A stretch of 64,000 bases of DNA from Buxus sempervirens (Eukaryota; Streptophyta; Magnoliopsida; Buxales; Buxaceae), in assembly GCA_947561395.2 (NCBI GenBank), contig OX387187.1, forward strand, positions 5,152,976-5,216,975, in the 5' to 3' direction. Positions 21,501 to 31,964 of this stretch are shown here, piece after piece (within the stretch, counting starts at the first letter, position 1; each line of letters begins with the position of its first letter). The notes beneath the pieces were generated by a model. That model was not told the DNA's origin. It worked only from the letters and a program-made list of their open reading frames with translations, and searched no databases. The translations under genes were made by a program, and so were the position numbers.

Positions 21501-23775
21501 GGTTTGGTTGGAGAAATATAGATCAGTCCTTGAGATTTTTGCATTGGCCGAAATTTGAAAATCACTGTAAAGAAAAACCATCTAGCGCTAACCTATTGGT
21601 ATTGGGCGCTACTTTATAACGGGTGCTAACCTGGCGCCAACCTCACCAGGTTAGCCGCGGTTAGCACCAGATCAAAAATTTAAAATTAAGTGTGGTTGTT
21701 TTGCTGCACCTATAAATTTTGTTCCAAAGTTCTAAAAGACCACTCTAAGGGTTTCATTCAGTGCTGGTGGTGTTACTAAAGGGGTGATTAGGGGAAGTAT
21801 TGGTAAGTCAAGATGTGCTAACCTCTTGGGAGGTTAGTGCCAGTTCAACTAAATAGCCTTGGTGATATGAATCTTTTACAGCATTTTTAAATTGGGAATA
21901 GCTTGCTGAACCTATTCATAAGTCTCTTGGATTATGTTCATTGAGGTTCTAATTCACCTTCAGATTTGTTAAAAACTTTATGGGGGATTAAATAACAACA
22001 TTATTAGAGGATTATTAGGTGATAATTAGCCAACTTATGACACTAATTTTAGGCAACTTGTAGTTGGATTCTTAAAGCTGATTTTTGTGTTCTAGCTTAC
22101 TAAATTGCTTCATATAAGTCATTCAAGAGTTGTTTGGTATTCAAACAGTTAGTAACCTATGAGAATTAGTTTAACAATAAAGAACAAGGATAACTTGATA
22201 TTGGGATTAATTAGTAGAAGTAATACAAATATGATTTTTCCAGCTATAAGGAATTTTGTTAAACAGAATATTCTTGGCCTAATCATAATATTATTGAACT
22301 TGCTATTTTCTATTTTAAATATGAATGGTAATTGGGTTATGTTTTCTTTGAAGAATCACTAGTTTCCATTTTTGGATAAAGTTTACATTATTTCCACCGT
22401 ATGAACAGATTGCTGTAAACTTCTACTGTTGGTTGGTTTTTATTGATTAATTGAAACTGGTTTTGATATTGTTAACTGTAAAATGGCTTCAATTACTAAA
22501 ACATGGTTTTATATTAAATTTGCACATTATATGGGAATTTTGCCGAAGTATTAAGGGTGAGACTTAGTGTGGATTCACAGTCGAGTTGTAAATGAATTTT
22601 GTATATTTTGTTTGGATTTAAGTTTGGAGTTCCTTCATGCATTTCCTCCATGATGGAGAGGCCTTCCATGAGGGAAACGCTGTAGCAACTCCGTTTCCAC
22701 CATGAGGGTGAGGTCACTTGAGTATTTTCCGCCATGAGGGCAATGCATTGGATGGTTCGAATTGTTGCAGCTATTAGACTGGATTGTCTGGAACTCTAGC
22801 GCTTAGCCACACAAAATAGACAAACTTCACGAGTCCCCATATATAATGTTTTCCGAATCTATTTTGGACAAGAACTGTGATTGACGATGCCTTTCCGAGA
22901 TTAGACGGATTAACCGAGGTTAACCGTAAACTTAACTGATTATAACTTATGCATGTTTTAGTACTGTTATAACTGTATTTTGTGCATGCATTGCTAATTG
23001 CTGAGATAGTCGTATCTCATTGTTTTGTTTTGATTTCAGATCTCGGTGAGGACGATACCGTGGGGGCTGATATTCCAACAGACTATTCAGAGTATTGTGA
23101 GGAGGATTTCTACGTGGAGTAGAAATTTTATTTTGGTTGTCTAGATTTCATTTTGGATATTGTGAGTTGTATTTCATGGATTCTTTCACTTCATTGTTGG
23201 ATGGTGATTGGGAATTTTAATGAACCTTTATATATTTAATTAAATCTTTATGTTTCTTTCATTTCATGTTTCTTATACTCTGCTTGATCCTATGAATTTT
23301 AGTTAACCTTCGGGTACGAGTTACGATTATTACACATAACCCGGATCCGAGGCGTTACACTTTTCGCCGGAGGAGTTTTATTATCCTAACTTAATCTGAG
23401 GTTAAGGGGAGATGATGATTTTATGAGACTATTCGACAATTTTATTTATTTGGTTTTGATGTATCTGAGAGATTGAGAGTTTTAGTACCCATAGATACCA
23501 GACTTGATTTATTTGGATTGGATGGTTTTATTTATTTCCATATTTATAATGATGTTAGGTTACACTTTCGCACAATTAAGTTTCCGCACTCTAATAGTTA
23601 TTAATAAATGGATTATTTAATTCTTCAATCTGGTTTATTATGATGATATTTTGATATGGGCCCAGTAGCATCTCGAATTCGGTTGTTGAACTGGATTCGG
23701 GTTGTTACAATAGCGAACTAGATTCGGGTCAGGTGCCGGTTTTGTACTGACCCGGGTTTGGGGCGTTACAGCTTC

Positions 23776-25432
23776 AGAATTATGTTTTTGGTAAGGCCAA
23801 ATTAAATATATTGATTCTCTTCATTTATATATGTTGACAATTTTGTTGATTTATTTTTTAAGTGCACTGATCATCTTAACATCATTAATAAAATTAAGGC
23901 ATGCAAATATTATTTATGTTATGCACCTTCATTGGAAAATTTTGAAATCTCATCTATAGACAGCTAAAAAAATTGGTTGGTAACTTTATTAAACCATTTT
24001 TTCATTTATAAAAAATTTGTTTTTCCATATTATATAATTTCTTAGAAGCATATACTAAGGGTTATGTTCTTGTTAGTGCACAATTGGTTGGATAACAGAT
24101 ATAGTTGAAAAGATTGACCATGGGCAACACTTGTGATTCATGGCTTGTCATAACTGTAAAAGAGCAATAAAAGAGATTGAAGAAGGCATGTTACATTGTA
24201 GTACATACCAGGAAACTAATGATTTATAAACATTACTACAAAAAGGACCCCCTTTGTTATTCATGTCCTCCACATTTGTATCTAATATTATTTACATCAC
24301 AGGGCTCTAGTTCGCGACTTACTTCTAGAGCATGTTCTAAAGAAGTCATGTAGAGCATGTTCTAAAGAAGTCAGCTTTTGAAAATGCAAATGCAAACAGA
24401 GGTAATTCTTATCAATGTTAAGAAATTTTTATTAATATCAAAATAAATGGAACCCGTTTGCCACGTAAACTGATTTTTCCAAGCTACATATGTATAAAAA
24501 AAGGCAACAACTTATCACTGTATTCAATGAAGCAAATGGTCAAAAGGAATATCTATTCCGTTTGACTTGTATCGGCACTTCAACTAGCCAAGCATTGGTT
24601 GAAGGATGGAGTGTTAGTCAAGTTGAAGACACCTAAGCAATCCACCATGTCAGACAAGTTTGAATGTTTGGAGTCTGATTTGACAATAACAATGTATCTT
24701 ATTATAAATGTAATTGTCTTCCATTTATTGACTTATTTTTGTTTGTTCCTTCTTGTTTTATGCTACTTATATCTCCATTATATTCATATTCCACTCAAAA
24801 AATTTGGACTACCAATATCCTTCTACTCCTTCCCCATTTCTTTCACAATTTTATATATATTACTATTTCCCATATATGCAACCTTCCATTGACCAAAATA
24901 ACCCAAGGCCCATGAACTATGTACATGGTTGCACTCAGTGACAATTTATCATGTGATATTTGTCACATTCACTAAACTTCCAATGCATTTTGATTACTAT
25001 GACTAACAAAGGGGATGGAATAGTTGTTTTGGGTAGAGGGTATAAGTAGTATTAGTAGTGAGATTATTAGAATTGTTTGCAGAAGAGGTTTGATAATATC
25101 AGGAACTGGAACAAGATTAGGAGTTTTTTGCAGCATATCAAGGTTTGTTAGAGACTTGCGGATGCAAATGGTGACTTTTAAAGGTTCTACTCAAAGCAAT
25201 TAGTCTCACATTCGGGTAGATACTGGTACAAAATTTTTAATTTTTTGTCCTTCGTTTTTGTTACTTGTTTTGTTTATGATATTTGCAATGAAAAGAATCA
25301 TTTCTATTACTTATTCTAGGTAGAAGTAATTCCCTTAGTGATTGATTTAGATTAAGTATTGTATGTAGAGTAGCAACTTTGTACGGATCTATTAAATCTT
25401 TGTTTTTCTATTTTAGTTCAAGATTGTTGCTG
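23776..25432. other. Unassigned AT-rich sequence between LTR insertions
   Basis: No coding region I can support. A 23-bp direct repeat TAGAGCATGTTCTAAAGAAG(TCA) lies at 24326-24348 and 24351-24373. Short open stretches exist (for example 24599-24892) but are hydrophobic AT-driven frames without recognisable homology. The sequence continues at 37011 on the other side of the gag-only retrotransposon and may be intron of a disrupted gene. Confidence 0.5.
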
Positions 25433-25590
25433 CATATTGTCAGCACCTCATTTTTGCACCCCAAAAATGAAAGAATAAAACCCTAATTGAAAAAGTCAAA
25501 CCTGAAGGGGTCAAAAAGTTGACTTTTTGATTGGGTGCAAATTAACCACCAAACTTCATACCATCGGAAAGAGGACTTCGATACGATTCT

Positions 25591-25940
25591 AACGCAACTG
25601 AGTTTGCTAAAATCGGAGTCCGAATAAAGAAGTTATGGGCTGGTCAAATCTGGAAATTGCAGAAATCGGCTTTCTGCAAAATTCCGAATTAGCTGCTCAA
25701 TTGGATATCAGCAGAAAGGGCGCATTGACACGACTCCAACGCAACTGAGTTTGCTGGAATCGGAGGCCCGGATAAGGAGATATGAACAAAACTGGCTCCG
25801 GGACGCGACTCTGCACTTCTGCTAAAAAGCCCGAGTTTGCTACCAACTTTTAGCTTAGTGGATAGGGAATCTCGAGCTGATTCCAACGCCACTGAGTTTG
25901 CTGAAATCGGATACCAGATGAAAGAAATATGAGCAGTCAA
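25591..25940 (+). promoter_or_regulatory. Three U3 modules at 147-bp spacing
   Basis: AACGC[AC]ACTGAGTTTGCT, then [AG][AG]AATCGGA, recurs at 25591, 25738 and 25885, exactly 147 bp apart. Each copy is followed by a purine-rich stretch ending in TATG. The inner solo LTR has the same module at 17820 and 17968 (148 bp). Copies in the 3' LTR start at 35003, 35150 and 35297. Confidence 0.75.
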
Positions 25941-26197
25941 AGTTTCAGAAAATCTGCACATGTGGCAAAAACAGCAAAAAGAAAAGAATCTTCAAATAAA
26001 ATAATAATATTTTCATACAACACCTAATTAAGAGGTTTAAAATAAAGAAAAAAGAAAATAAAAAATCAAAGCATGCATGTGCTCAAAAACCAAAAAGATC
26101 TAAATAAAATAATAAAGAAAATCTAAAAATATCTTGTAATTTAGATAATTAGAAAATAAAAGATATTAGGAAATAATATAATATTAAGCATTTTGCA

Positions 26198-26221
26198 CAT
26201 GGGGGATACGTGTCCCCCATG
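26198..26221 (+). promoter_or_regulatory. 24-bp palindrome with an ACGTG core in U3
   Basis: CATGGGGGA - TACGTG - TCCCCCATG: perfect 9-bp arms around TACGTG, about 113 bp upstream of the TATA box. Repeated in the 3' LTR at 35610-35633. Confidence 0.6.
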
Positions 26222-26333
26222 AGGTGTCCAAGATAAGATTAAAAGTTATTTAAGTTTTAGTTACATTTAAATATAAATTTAAAATTTGGTCAACAAGTGT
26301 GATTATAATTTACTTTTGGTTCATTTTTTCCAT

Positions 26334-26340
26334 TATAAAA
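26334..26340 (+). promoter_or_regulatory. TATA box of the 5' LTR
   Basis: TATAAAA followed by GGGAGGC. It probably drives transcription of the gag-only element; a second copy lies in the 3' LTR at 35746. Confidence 0.65.
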
Positions 26341-27596
26341 GGGAGGCTACCCCCCATTCTTTGGGAAGAAGCCAAACCCCCTCTCTTCTCCCCTTTCTCT
26401 CTTCCTCCTTGATCTCCCCTCAAGCAAGCTAGCCCCCTCTCTACCCTCTCTCTTCCCTGTCTAAACCCCTGCTACAGCTAACCCCTGTCAAACCCAAATC
26501 TCTTTTATTTTCTTGCAAACCAAAGATAGGTTTAGAAATCACCTTTTGAGCTTGAAGTAGAGCCGTTATGCTGTCCAAAGCCTCTTTATAACCTTGCCAA
26601 AGCCCCCAAGTTCTGTCCAAATATACCAAAAAACCTCTCCATCATTCCCCCCTTCATTCCAAACCCAAAAGAAGCCTAAAGTTCTTTCCCCCAAACTTGA
26701 AATAGAGCTGTTACGCTGCCGGAAGAGCTTCAAAGGGATTCAACACCTTCAAGCAATCCTAGGTAAGCTTCTGGTAAGTTTTCATTGCAAATATAAAAAG
26801 ATGAACTACTTTTATCAATGAAATTCTTCAGGAATCACTAACTTTTGTTCTAGCAAATGTGTTGGATTTTTCTCCCCTTTTCCTACATACAAAGAAGTCA
26901 CCATGGCAGAAAGATGATTCGATGGTATGGGGTAAAGTGTGATTCAAAGGCATTCTCTTTATTTTCAAAAAGGGAGCATGTTCCCTTCCTCATCTTCAAA
27001 TTCTAATGTACCCCTATTAAGTCCCCTTAATCCTTTCTTAATATGTTGTCATTTCATTTCATTTTTTTTTTTGGTTTGATTGGTAGGAGATCAACAAGGT
27101 TTTTTTAAGTATTGCACCACTGTAGGCCCACACAGGGGCCCACATAATTTCAAGCAACCCCAAAAACCCAAAATAGACCTTGGATTTGACAGTCCAATTT
27201 GATCCACTGTGGGCCTTCCAACGGGGCCCACCTCCGACCCACTTCACTTTAATGGATAAAAAGATAAAAATGAATAAAAGGGACTTACACCTGCAAAGGT
27301 CCCTACCAGACTTAATCTGATACATGCTGGGCTAGGATCAAGGTGAGACTAAGTTGACTCAGAACCAGGGAAACCCAAGGGACCCGTCATTTGACGGGGC
27401 GGACCGGGGTGTTTTCGGACTTCCCCGGACCGTAACCGAGAACTTGCCCGAATCTCTAAAAAAGACGCAGACCAGCAAATCTTAGACCTGTATAGGCACC
27501 CAAGTGTCTGCCTGCACATCTCAGGCAGTGGCGACTCCAATACCTCGAAACCCCAACGCATTCCGTGCGGCGCCTCGCCGGGACGTGCGCACAGCT

Positions 27597-27614
27597 TGGC
27601 GACTCCACTGGGGA
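27597..27614 (+). other. Primer binding site of the gag-only element
   Basis: TTGGCGACTCCACTGGGG begins three bases after the 5' LTR end. Ogre/Tat elements use a PBS of this form, reported as complementary to tRNA-Arg; the exact tRNA should be checked. Confidence 0.7.
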
Positions 27615-29381
27615 TCTCTCAGCCCAATTGGACCTTGATTAGGAAATGAGTCAACATAGGGGGATATGAGTAGATTTAGGAAGTACTTTTTGTCCAACCT
27701 TAGTGAGGTATGGAACTCTTGCAATTACGTGATATTGGGGGATCCTGTCAAACGGACATGATAATCGCCTAAGGTAAGTGGTTTTTAACAGGGACCGATG
27801 TGACCCGCCCACTTACCTGGGGATCCACCCAGACGTCGTATTGCATGCTGTTCTGTACTCTCACTATAAAAGTGACATTAAGGAACCCTTTATCAGCTCA
27901 TTATCCGAGAATCACCCAAAATAGACACAGCACTTTGCCCCACTGCACACACGAGCACTTCACTACACGGTGAATGATCTTTTAACTGCATGGGGTGACA
28001 TGCACGAGGGGGTCTGCATGAATGATCCGCTTTGAATGATTTGATGAAATACTGCTCTTCTTCACCAAAACCTAGATCTTTCTAGCAGCCACCCTTCTTA
28101 AATCGAGAAACGTACTTTTGGGATGGTATTAGCCCTACGCTCCCGAGGCTTGCCAGGGAAAGCAGGGTAAACCCATCTCCCCAGGTTTCTAGATTCCTTA
28201 AGCGCCATTGGCTTCATGCTGTGGTACGCAAGGGTCTAGTACTTGGCTCAGACCCTTGTAGACAAATGTCTCGGGCTGGGTATCCTTTCCACACCTATTG
28301 TTTCTGATAAACCACGGCTTTGTACATCAATGTGCTTGAATGATGAATAAAACCAATTTAAAACTCAAGAGTCCATCAGGGGCAGCAACCCCCGACTCCT
28401 TTTGCATTATCTGAGTGGACCCTAGACTCAGGGCTACCTTAGCCTTAAATTAGGAAGCCTACCTGCTTTTGATCAGGGGAACCACCCCAGATCCATGCAT
28501 CGAGTCCTGAGAGTCGTGGGCCCTGACCCATTGAGTCCGTAGGAAGCGCACTAGCCCAGATCAGTCTTTAAGCAAATGAAAGCCGGCCAGATTGGAAAAA
28601 GGCAGATGAAAGCAAGCCATATCGGAACAGGGGAAATGAAACCCTAGATCTAAGATCTTTCAACCTACCCATGTGAAATCAATTGTACCCTTTCCTAGGG
28701 TTCCCAACAACCCTAGGATCGAACCCTTTTCTAGCTTTTCTCGCCCTTGATGGCAAGTTCAGTCAGACAACAGAGACTCTTCAGAACAGATGAAAAGACT
28801 AATTTGGATTTAGATGTGTTTCCTTACACAAGTACGTCTAGGAGTCGTGCCTTCACTGGCACCAACCCCTTTTAGGGCTGCACATACATTTTAATTCTAT
28901 TTGTGTCTATGGACGGTAAGCCACACAGCACTTGCCCTCACCTTCCTGCACATGCATAGATCATTTGCATATCACAAGTGCACCCATTCCTGCAACATCA
29001 CTTTTTCTGCTTTGAAAAATGCACAAAAAGAATTTTCAAAACCAATTCGCCGCTAGGCGTACATCAAGGTGCCTCAGGGCATACATTGAGTTGCTTTTTC
29101 ATGAATAATGCCATCCACGGCATGACATTCGGAACCACTGCACTCGGATTCCCAGCTTTGTTGTCTCACAGCATTTCAAAATTTGCCATTCGCAGCATAG
29201 TCCTTAAATTTTTAAAACCATTGTGCCATCCACGACATAAATCATGAAGCTTTTCCAAAAAAAAAAAAAACCATGGTTCCATTCATGGCGCCACAACCAA
29301 GATTTCAAAAATCACTGTGTCATTCACGACACCGTCAAAAATTTCCAAATGCATTTTGCCATACACGGCACTCACTCTTGA
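27615..29381 (+). other. Leader of the gag-only element before the hairpin array
   Basis: Non-coding; no frame of note. Towards its end (from about 29110) GCCAT-NN-CACGGC-type short inverted repeats appear (for example GCCATCCACGGC, GCCATACACGGC), which continue among the hairpin repeats downstream. Confidence 0.6.
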
Positions 29382-30107
29382 GCTACCCTTCCTATACACG
29401 GGATAGCACAGCTCGCAATAAGCCATTCACGGCATTCAGCTACCCTTCTTGTATATGGGATAGCACAGCTTAGGCTACCCTTCTCATATGCAAGATAGCA
29501 CAGCATTTCTCTTGAGCTACCCTTCCCATACATGGGATAGCACAGCTCGCAATAAGCCATTCACGGCATTCAGCTACCCTTCTTGTATATGGGATAGCAC
29601 AGCTCAGGCTACCCTTCTCATATGCAAGATAGCACAGCATTCCCCTGAGCTACCCTTCCCATTCACGGGATAGCACAGCTCACCCTCGAGCTACCCTTCC
29701 TATACACAGGATAGCACAGCTCACAAACCACCCTTGGGCTACCCTTCTCGTGTACGGGATAGCACAGCTTCAGCTACCCTTCTCGTGCGCGGGATAGCAC
29801 AGCTTTCAAGAAGGCCCTAATCACGGCATCCACCCTTGGGCTATCCTTCTCGTGTTCGAGATAGCACAGCTTCGGCTACCCTTCTCGTGTGCGGGATAGC
29901 ACAGCTTTCAAGATGACCACCCTTGGGCTACCCTTCTCATGTGCGGGATAGCACAGCTTCGGCTACCCTTCTCGTGCGTGGGATAGCACAGCTTTCAAGA
30001 TGAGCACCCTTGGGCTACCCTTCTCGTGTTTGACATAGCACAGCTCACAATAAGCTATACACAGCATTTCCCTTGAGCTACCCTTCTCATACACGGGATA
30101 GCACAGC
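29382..30107 (+). repeat. 16-copy hairpin repeat array in the leader of the gag-only element
   Basis: The unit GCTACCCTTCTCGTGTGCGGG, continuing ATAGCACAGC, occurs 16 times. GCTACCC and GGGATAGC are arms of an inverted repeat around a variable 8-10 base centre (CGTGTACG, TGTATATG, CATACATG, CGTGCGCG...). Spacing is irregular. Between units lie GCCATTCACGGC-type small inverted repeats. Two larger repeats with GGCGGTTGCCTTCCACGGC follow at about 30129 and 30203. Confidence 0.9.
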
Positions 30108-30419
30108 TTTCCAAGGAAGCCATACACGGCGGTTGCCTTCCACGGCTGCAGCACTGTTCGCAGTGTCAAGATTCTTTCTTTCATACATAGCATAGCCATT
30201 CACGGCGGTTGCCTTCCACGGCTGCAACACTGTCCGCAGTGCCAAGATTCTTTGTTTTTGTTTACAACCCTAACATTATGCACAACCAGAAATCTATGTG
30301 AAAATAGACCATTTTTGAAAAAACTAACCTATCTTTGTTTTTGTTTTTTTTTAAAAGGACTGGAGGACATTGCAGCCATTGCTAGTCGAAGCCCATACCT
30401 GCTAAGGTCTCGCGTAAGA

Positions 30420-31964
30420 ATGAATCCGGAAGAACCACCCGCACCACCTCCTCCAGCACCACAACCTCCTGCACCACAACTGCCTCAACACAGAATTGAG
30501 GATGAGCCAGTAGTCATGAACCTGACTCAACAGATGGGTCAGTTCACCCAACAAATGGGGCAAGTCACTCAGATGCTCCAAAACCTCCTCAGACAGATGC
30601 CACAGCCAGCAGGAGAGCCGCAACCACTGCCGCAAGAATTGCAAGTACCGCCCCAAGCCCCACCACCGGCTCATGTAGTTCCCCCACTTCCACAAATACC
30701 ACCTCATGTCGCTCCACAAGGTCAACCGCCACATCAGGAAGAGGCATTGTGTCTCCCACATGTCCCTGAGATAATCCATGAAGAAGAAGAAGAGTGGCAC
30801 AGGCAGAGAAACGAAGCAAGGGTCATCCCGCCTGAAGTCAGGACTGAGATTAATGACCTCAGGGCAGAAGTACGAGAATTGAAAAAAGGGACAGTACCCG
30901 GGCAAATGAAAGTAGATAATTTCTGCTTCTTCCCAGACATACAACTCCCACCAAAATTCAAGTGCCCGGACTTCGAGAAGTTTGATGGGACAGGGTGTCC
31001 AACTGCACATCTGAGAGCTTACTGTGGGGCCATGATTGGTTATAACCGAGACGAGCAGCTGATGATACAGCTGTTCCAGAGATCCTTGACTGGGCAGGCA
31101 CACCGATGGTTTTCCACTTTGAACCCAGCACAGATTCGTACCTGGCCAGATTTGGCACACCTATTCACAGAGCAGTTCAAGTTCAACTCTGAAGTGGTGC
31201 CCACAAGGATGGAACTCATGAGGATGAGTAAGAAGACTGGAGAAACAGTTAGGGAATACGCCCGAAGGTGGCGTGAACATGCGATGTTGGTACGCCCCCC
31301 ACTGACAGAAGAGGAGATGGCCACTTTATTCATCTCCACCTTAGGGCAACCTTACTACTCCCACTTGATCGGCCAGCAAGCGACAAGCTTTAGCGCCTTA
31401 GTCCAGATCGCCGACAGAGTTGAGGGCGGCATCAAGGCTGGGTTGATAGAGGCAGGTGCACCTGGCACCACAGCAAGAAGGCCAACAAATGGAGGCAGGA
31501 AAACCGAGGGCCAGAAAGAAGTGGCAAGTGTTGACACGGCGCAGGGGCAACAACCATTTCACCTGCAAAGAGGGAACCATTCGAGTGACACAAGGCCTGC
31601 AGGACCAACAAGAGAGCAAAGGGAAGAAAGAAGGAATAGGGTGTTTTCACCACTTCCCTATACGCCAGCAGAGCTTCTTCCCACACTACTGAAGAAGGGC
31701 TACCTAAGGGTGATATCTCCTAACCCAAACGCAGCATTGGGTAGAAACTATGACCCTAAGGCAATCTGTGAATATCACATGGGGTCACCGGGGCATGGCA
31801 CTAATCAATGTTGGGCACTCCGACATGCAATTCAGGACCTGATTGATGCCAAGAAGATCACTGTAGACCCTCCTGCTCCGGTCAAAACTCCACCCACAGC
31901 CATAAACCTGGACCCTCTTCCAGACCACTACAAGGCATCCTCCAGTGGGACAGCCAGGAAATGA
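30420..31964 (+). CDS. gag of the non-autonomous Tat element
   Basis: 514 residues from the ATG at 30420 (M-N-P-E-E-P-P). The frame is open further upstream (to 30252), but this ATG matches the gag start of the first element, and both follow TTGCAGCCATTGCT. The N-terminus is Pro-rich (about 2-30), then Gln-rich heptads (QQMGQFTQQMGQ) and a second Pro/Gln-rich part to about 110. A charged helix (about 130-170) precedes the Retrotrans_gag core (about 180-345: CPDFEKFDGTGCP, AHRWFSTLNP, FNSEVVPTRMELMRM). A zinc-knuckle-like CEYHMGSPGHGTNQC lies at about 450. It ends in-frame at TGA with no stop or frameshift, so it appears intact. It would make the capsid that packages the element RNA. No protease follows. 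Confidence 0.93.
   Translation: MNPEEPPAPPPPAPQPPAPQLPQHRIEDEPVVMNLTQQMGQFTQQMGQVTQMLQNLLRQMPQPAGEPQPLPQELQVPPQAPPPAHVVPPLPQIPPHVAPQGQPPHQEEALCLPHVPEIIHEEEEEWHRQRNEARVIPPEVRTEINDLRAEVRELKKGTVPGQMKVDNFCFFPDIQLPPKFKCPDFEKFDGTGCPTAHLRAYCGAMIGYNRDEQLMIQLFQRSLTGQAHRWFSTLNPAQIRTWPDLAHLFTEQFKFNSEVVPTRMELMRMSKKTGETVREYARRWREHAMLVRPPLTEEEMATLFISTLGQPYYSHLIGQQATSFSALVQIADRVEGGIKAGLIEAGAPGTTARRPTNGGRKTEGQKEVASVDTAQGQQPFHLQRGNHSSDTRPAGPTREQREERRNRVFSPLPYTPAELLPTLLKKGYLRVISPNPNAALGRNYDPKAICEYHMGSPGHGTNQCWALRHAIQDLIDAKKITVDPPAPVKTPPTAINLDPLPDHYKASSSGTARK

Larger units (their letters stand above)
17202..23359 (+). mobile_element. Middle solo LTR (level 2), same family as the outer one
   Basis: Starts TGTAAAACCCCGAA and ends GATCCGAGGCGTTACA, with the TSD CTTTT at 17197-17201 and 23360-23364. 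It is interrupted by the level-3 LTR at 17665 and resumes at 21018. Its own length is about 2805 bp (463 + 2342). It is inserted within the outer LTR near that LTR's 3' end. Confidence 0.9.
15214..23770 (+). mobile_element. Outer solo LTR (level 1 of a nested stack)
   Basis: Starts TGTAAGACCCCGAA and ends GGGGCGTTACA, flanked by the 5-bp TSD GCTTC (15209-15213 and 23771-23775). It is interrupted at 17201 by the level-2 LTR and resumes at 23365. Its own length is about 2394 bp (1988 + 406). No internal region or coding remains, so it is a solo LTR left by unequal recombination. The terminal sequences resemble Tekay/Del-type chromovirus LTRs; that family call is inference. It is the oldest insertion in the stack. 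Confidence 0.9.
25438..27593 (+). repeat. 5' LTR of the gag-only element
   Basis: TGTCAGCACCTC...GTGCGCACA, 2156 bp. U3 contains three modules spaced 147 bp (25591, 25738, 25885), a 24-bp palindrome (26198-26221) and the TATA box TATAAAA (26334-26340). The small frames inside it are repeated identically in the 3' LTR and show no protein homology. Confidence 0.95.

Noticed and set aside
24599-24941. Open frames of 97 and 62 residues
   Set aside because: Hydrophobic low-complexity composition and overlapping frames; no evidence of coding.
26441-26821. Small frames in the 5' LTR (and their copies at 35853-36233)
   Set aside because: Identical in both LTRs because the LTRs are identical; no domain.
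27597-27614. Reading TGGCGACTCC as part of a tRNA gene
   Set aside because: No cloverleaf around it; its position three bases after the LTR makes it a primer binding site.
29382-30107. CRISPR-like look (16 repeats with variable inserts)
   Set aside because: Plant nuclear context inside a retrotransposon leader, irregular spacing, variable part within the hairpin and no cas genes.
30402-31160. 252-residue minus-strand open frame opposite gag
   Set aside because: Shadow of the gag gene: Cys/Trp/Leu-rich composition from the complementary codons and no domain. The plus strand has the Retrotrans_gag core.
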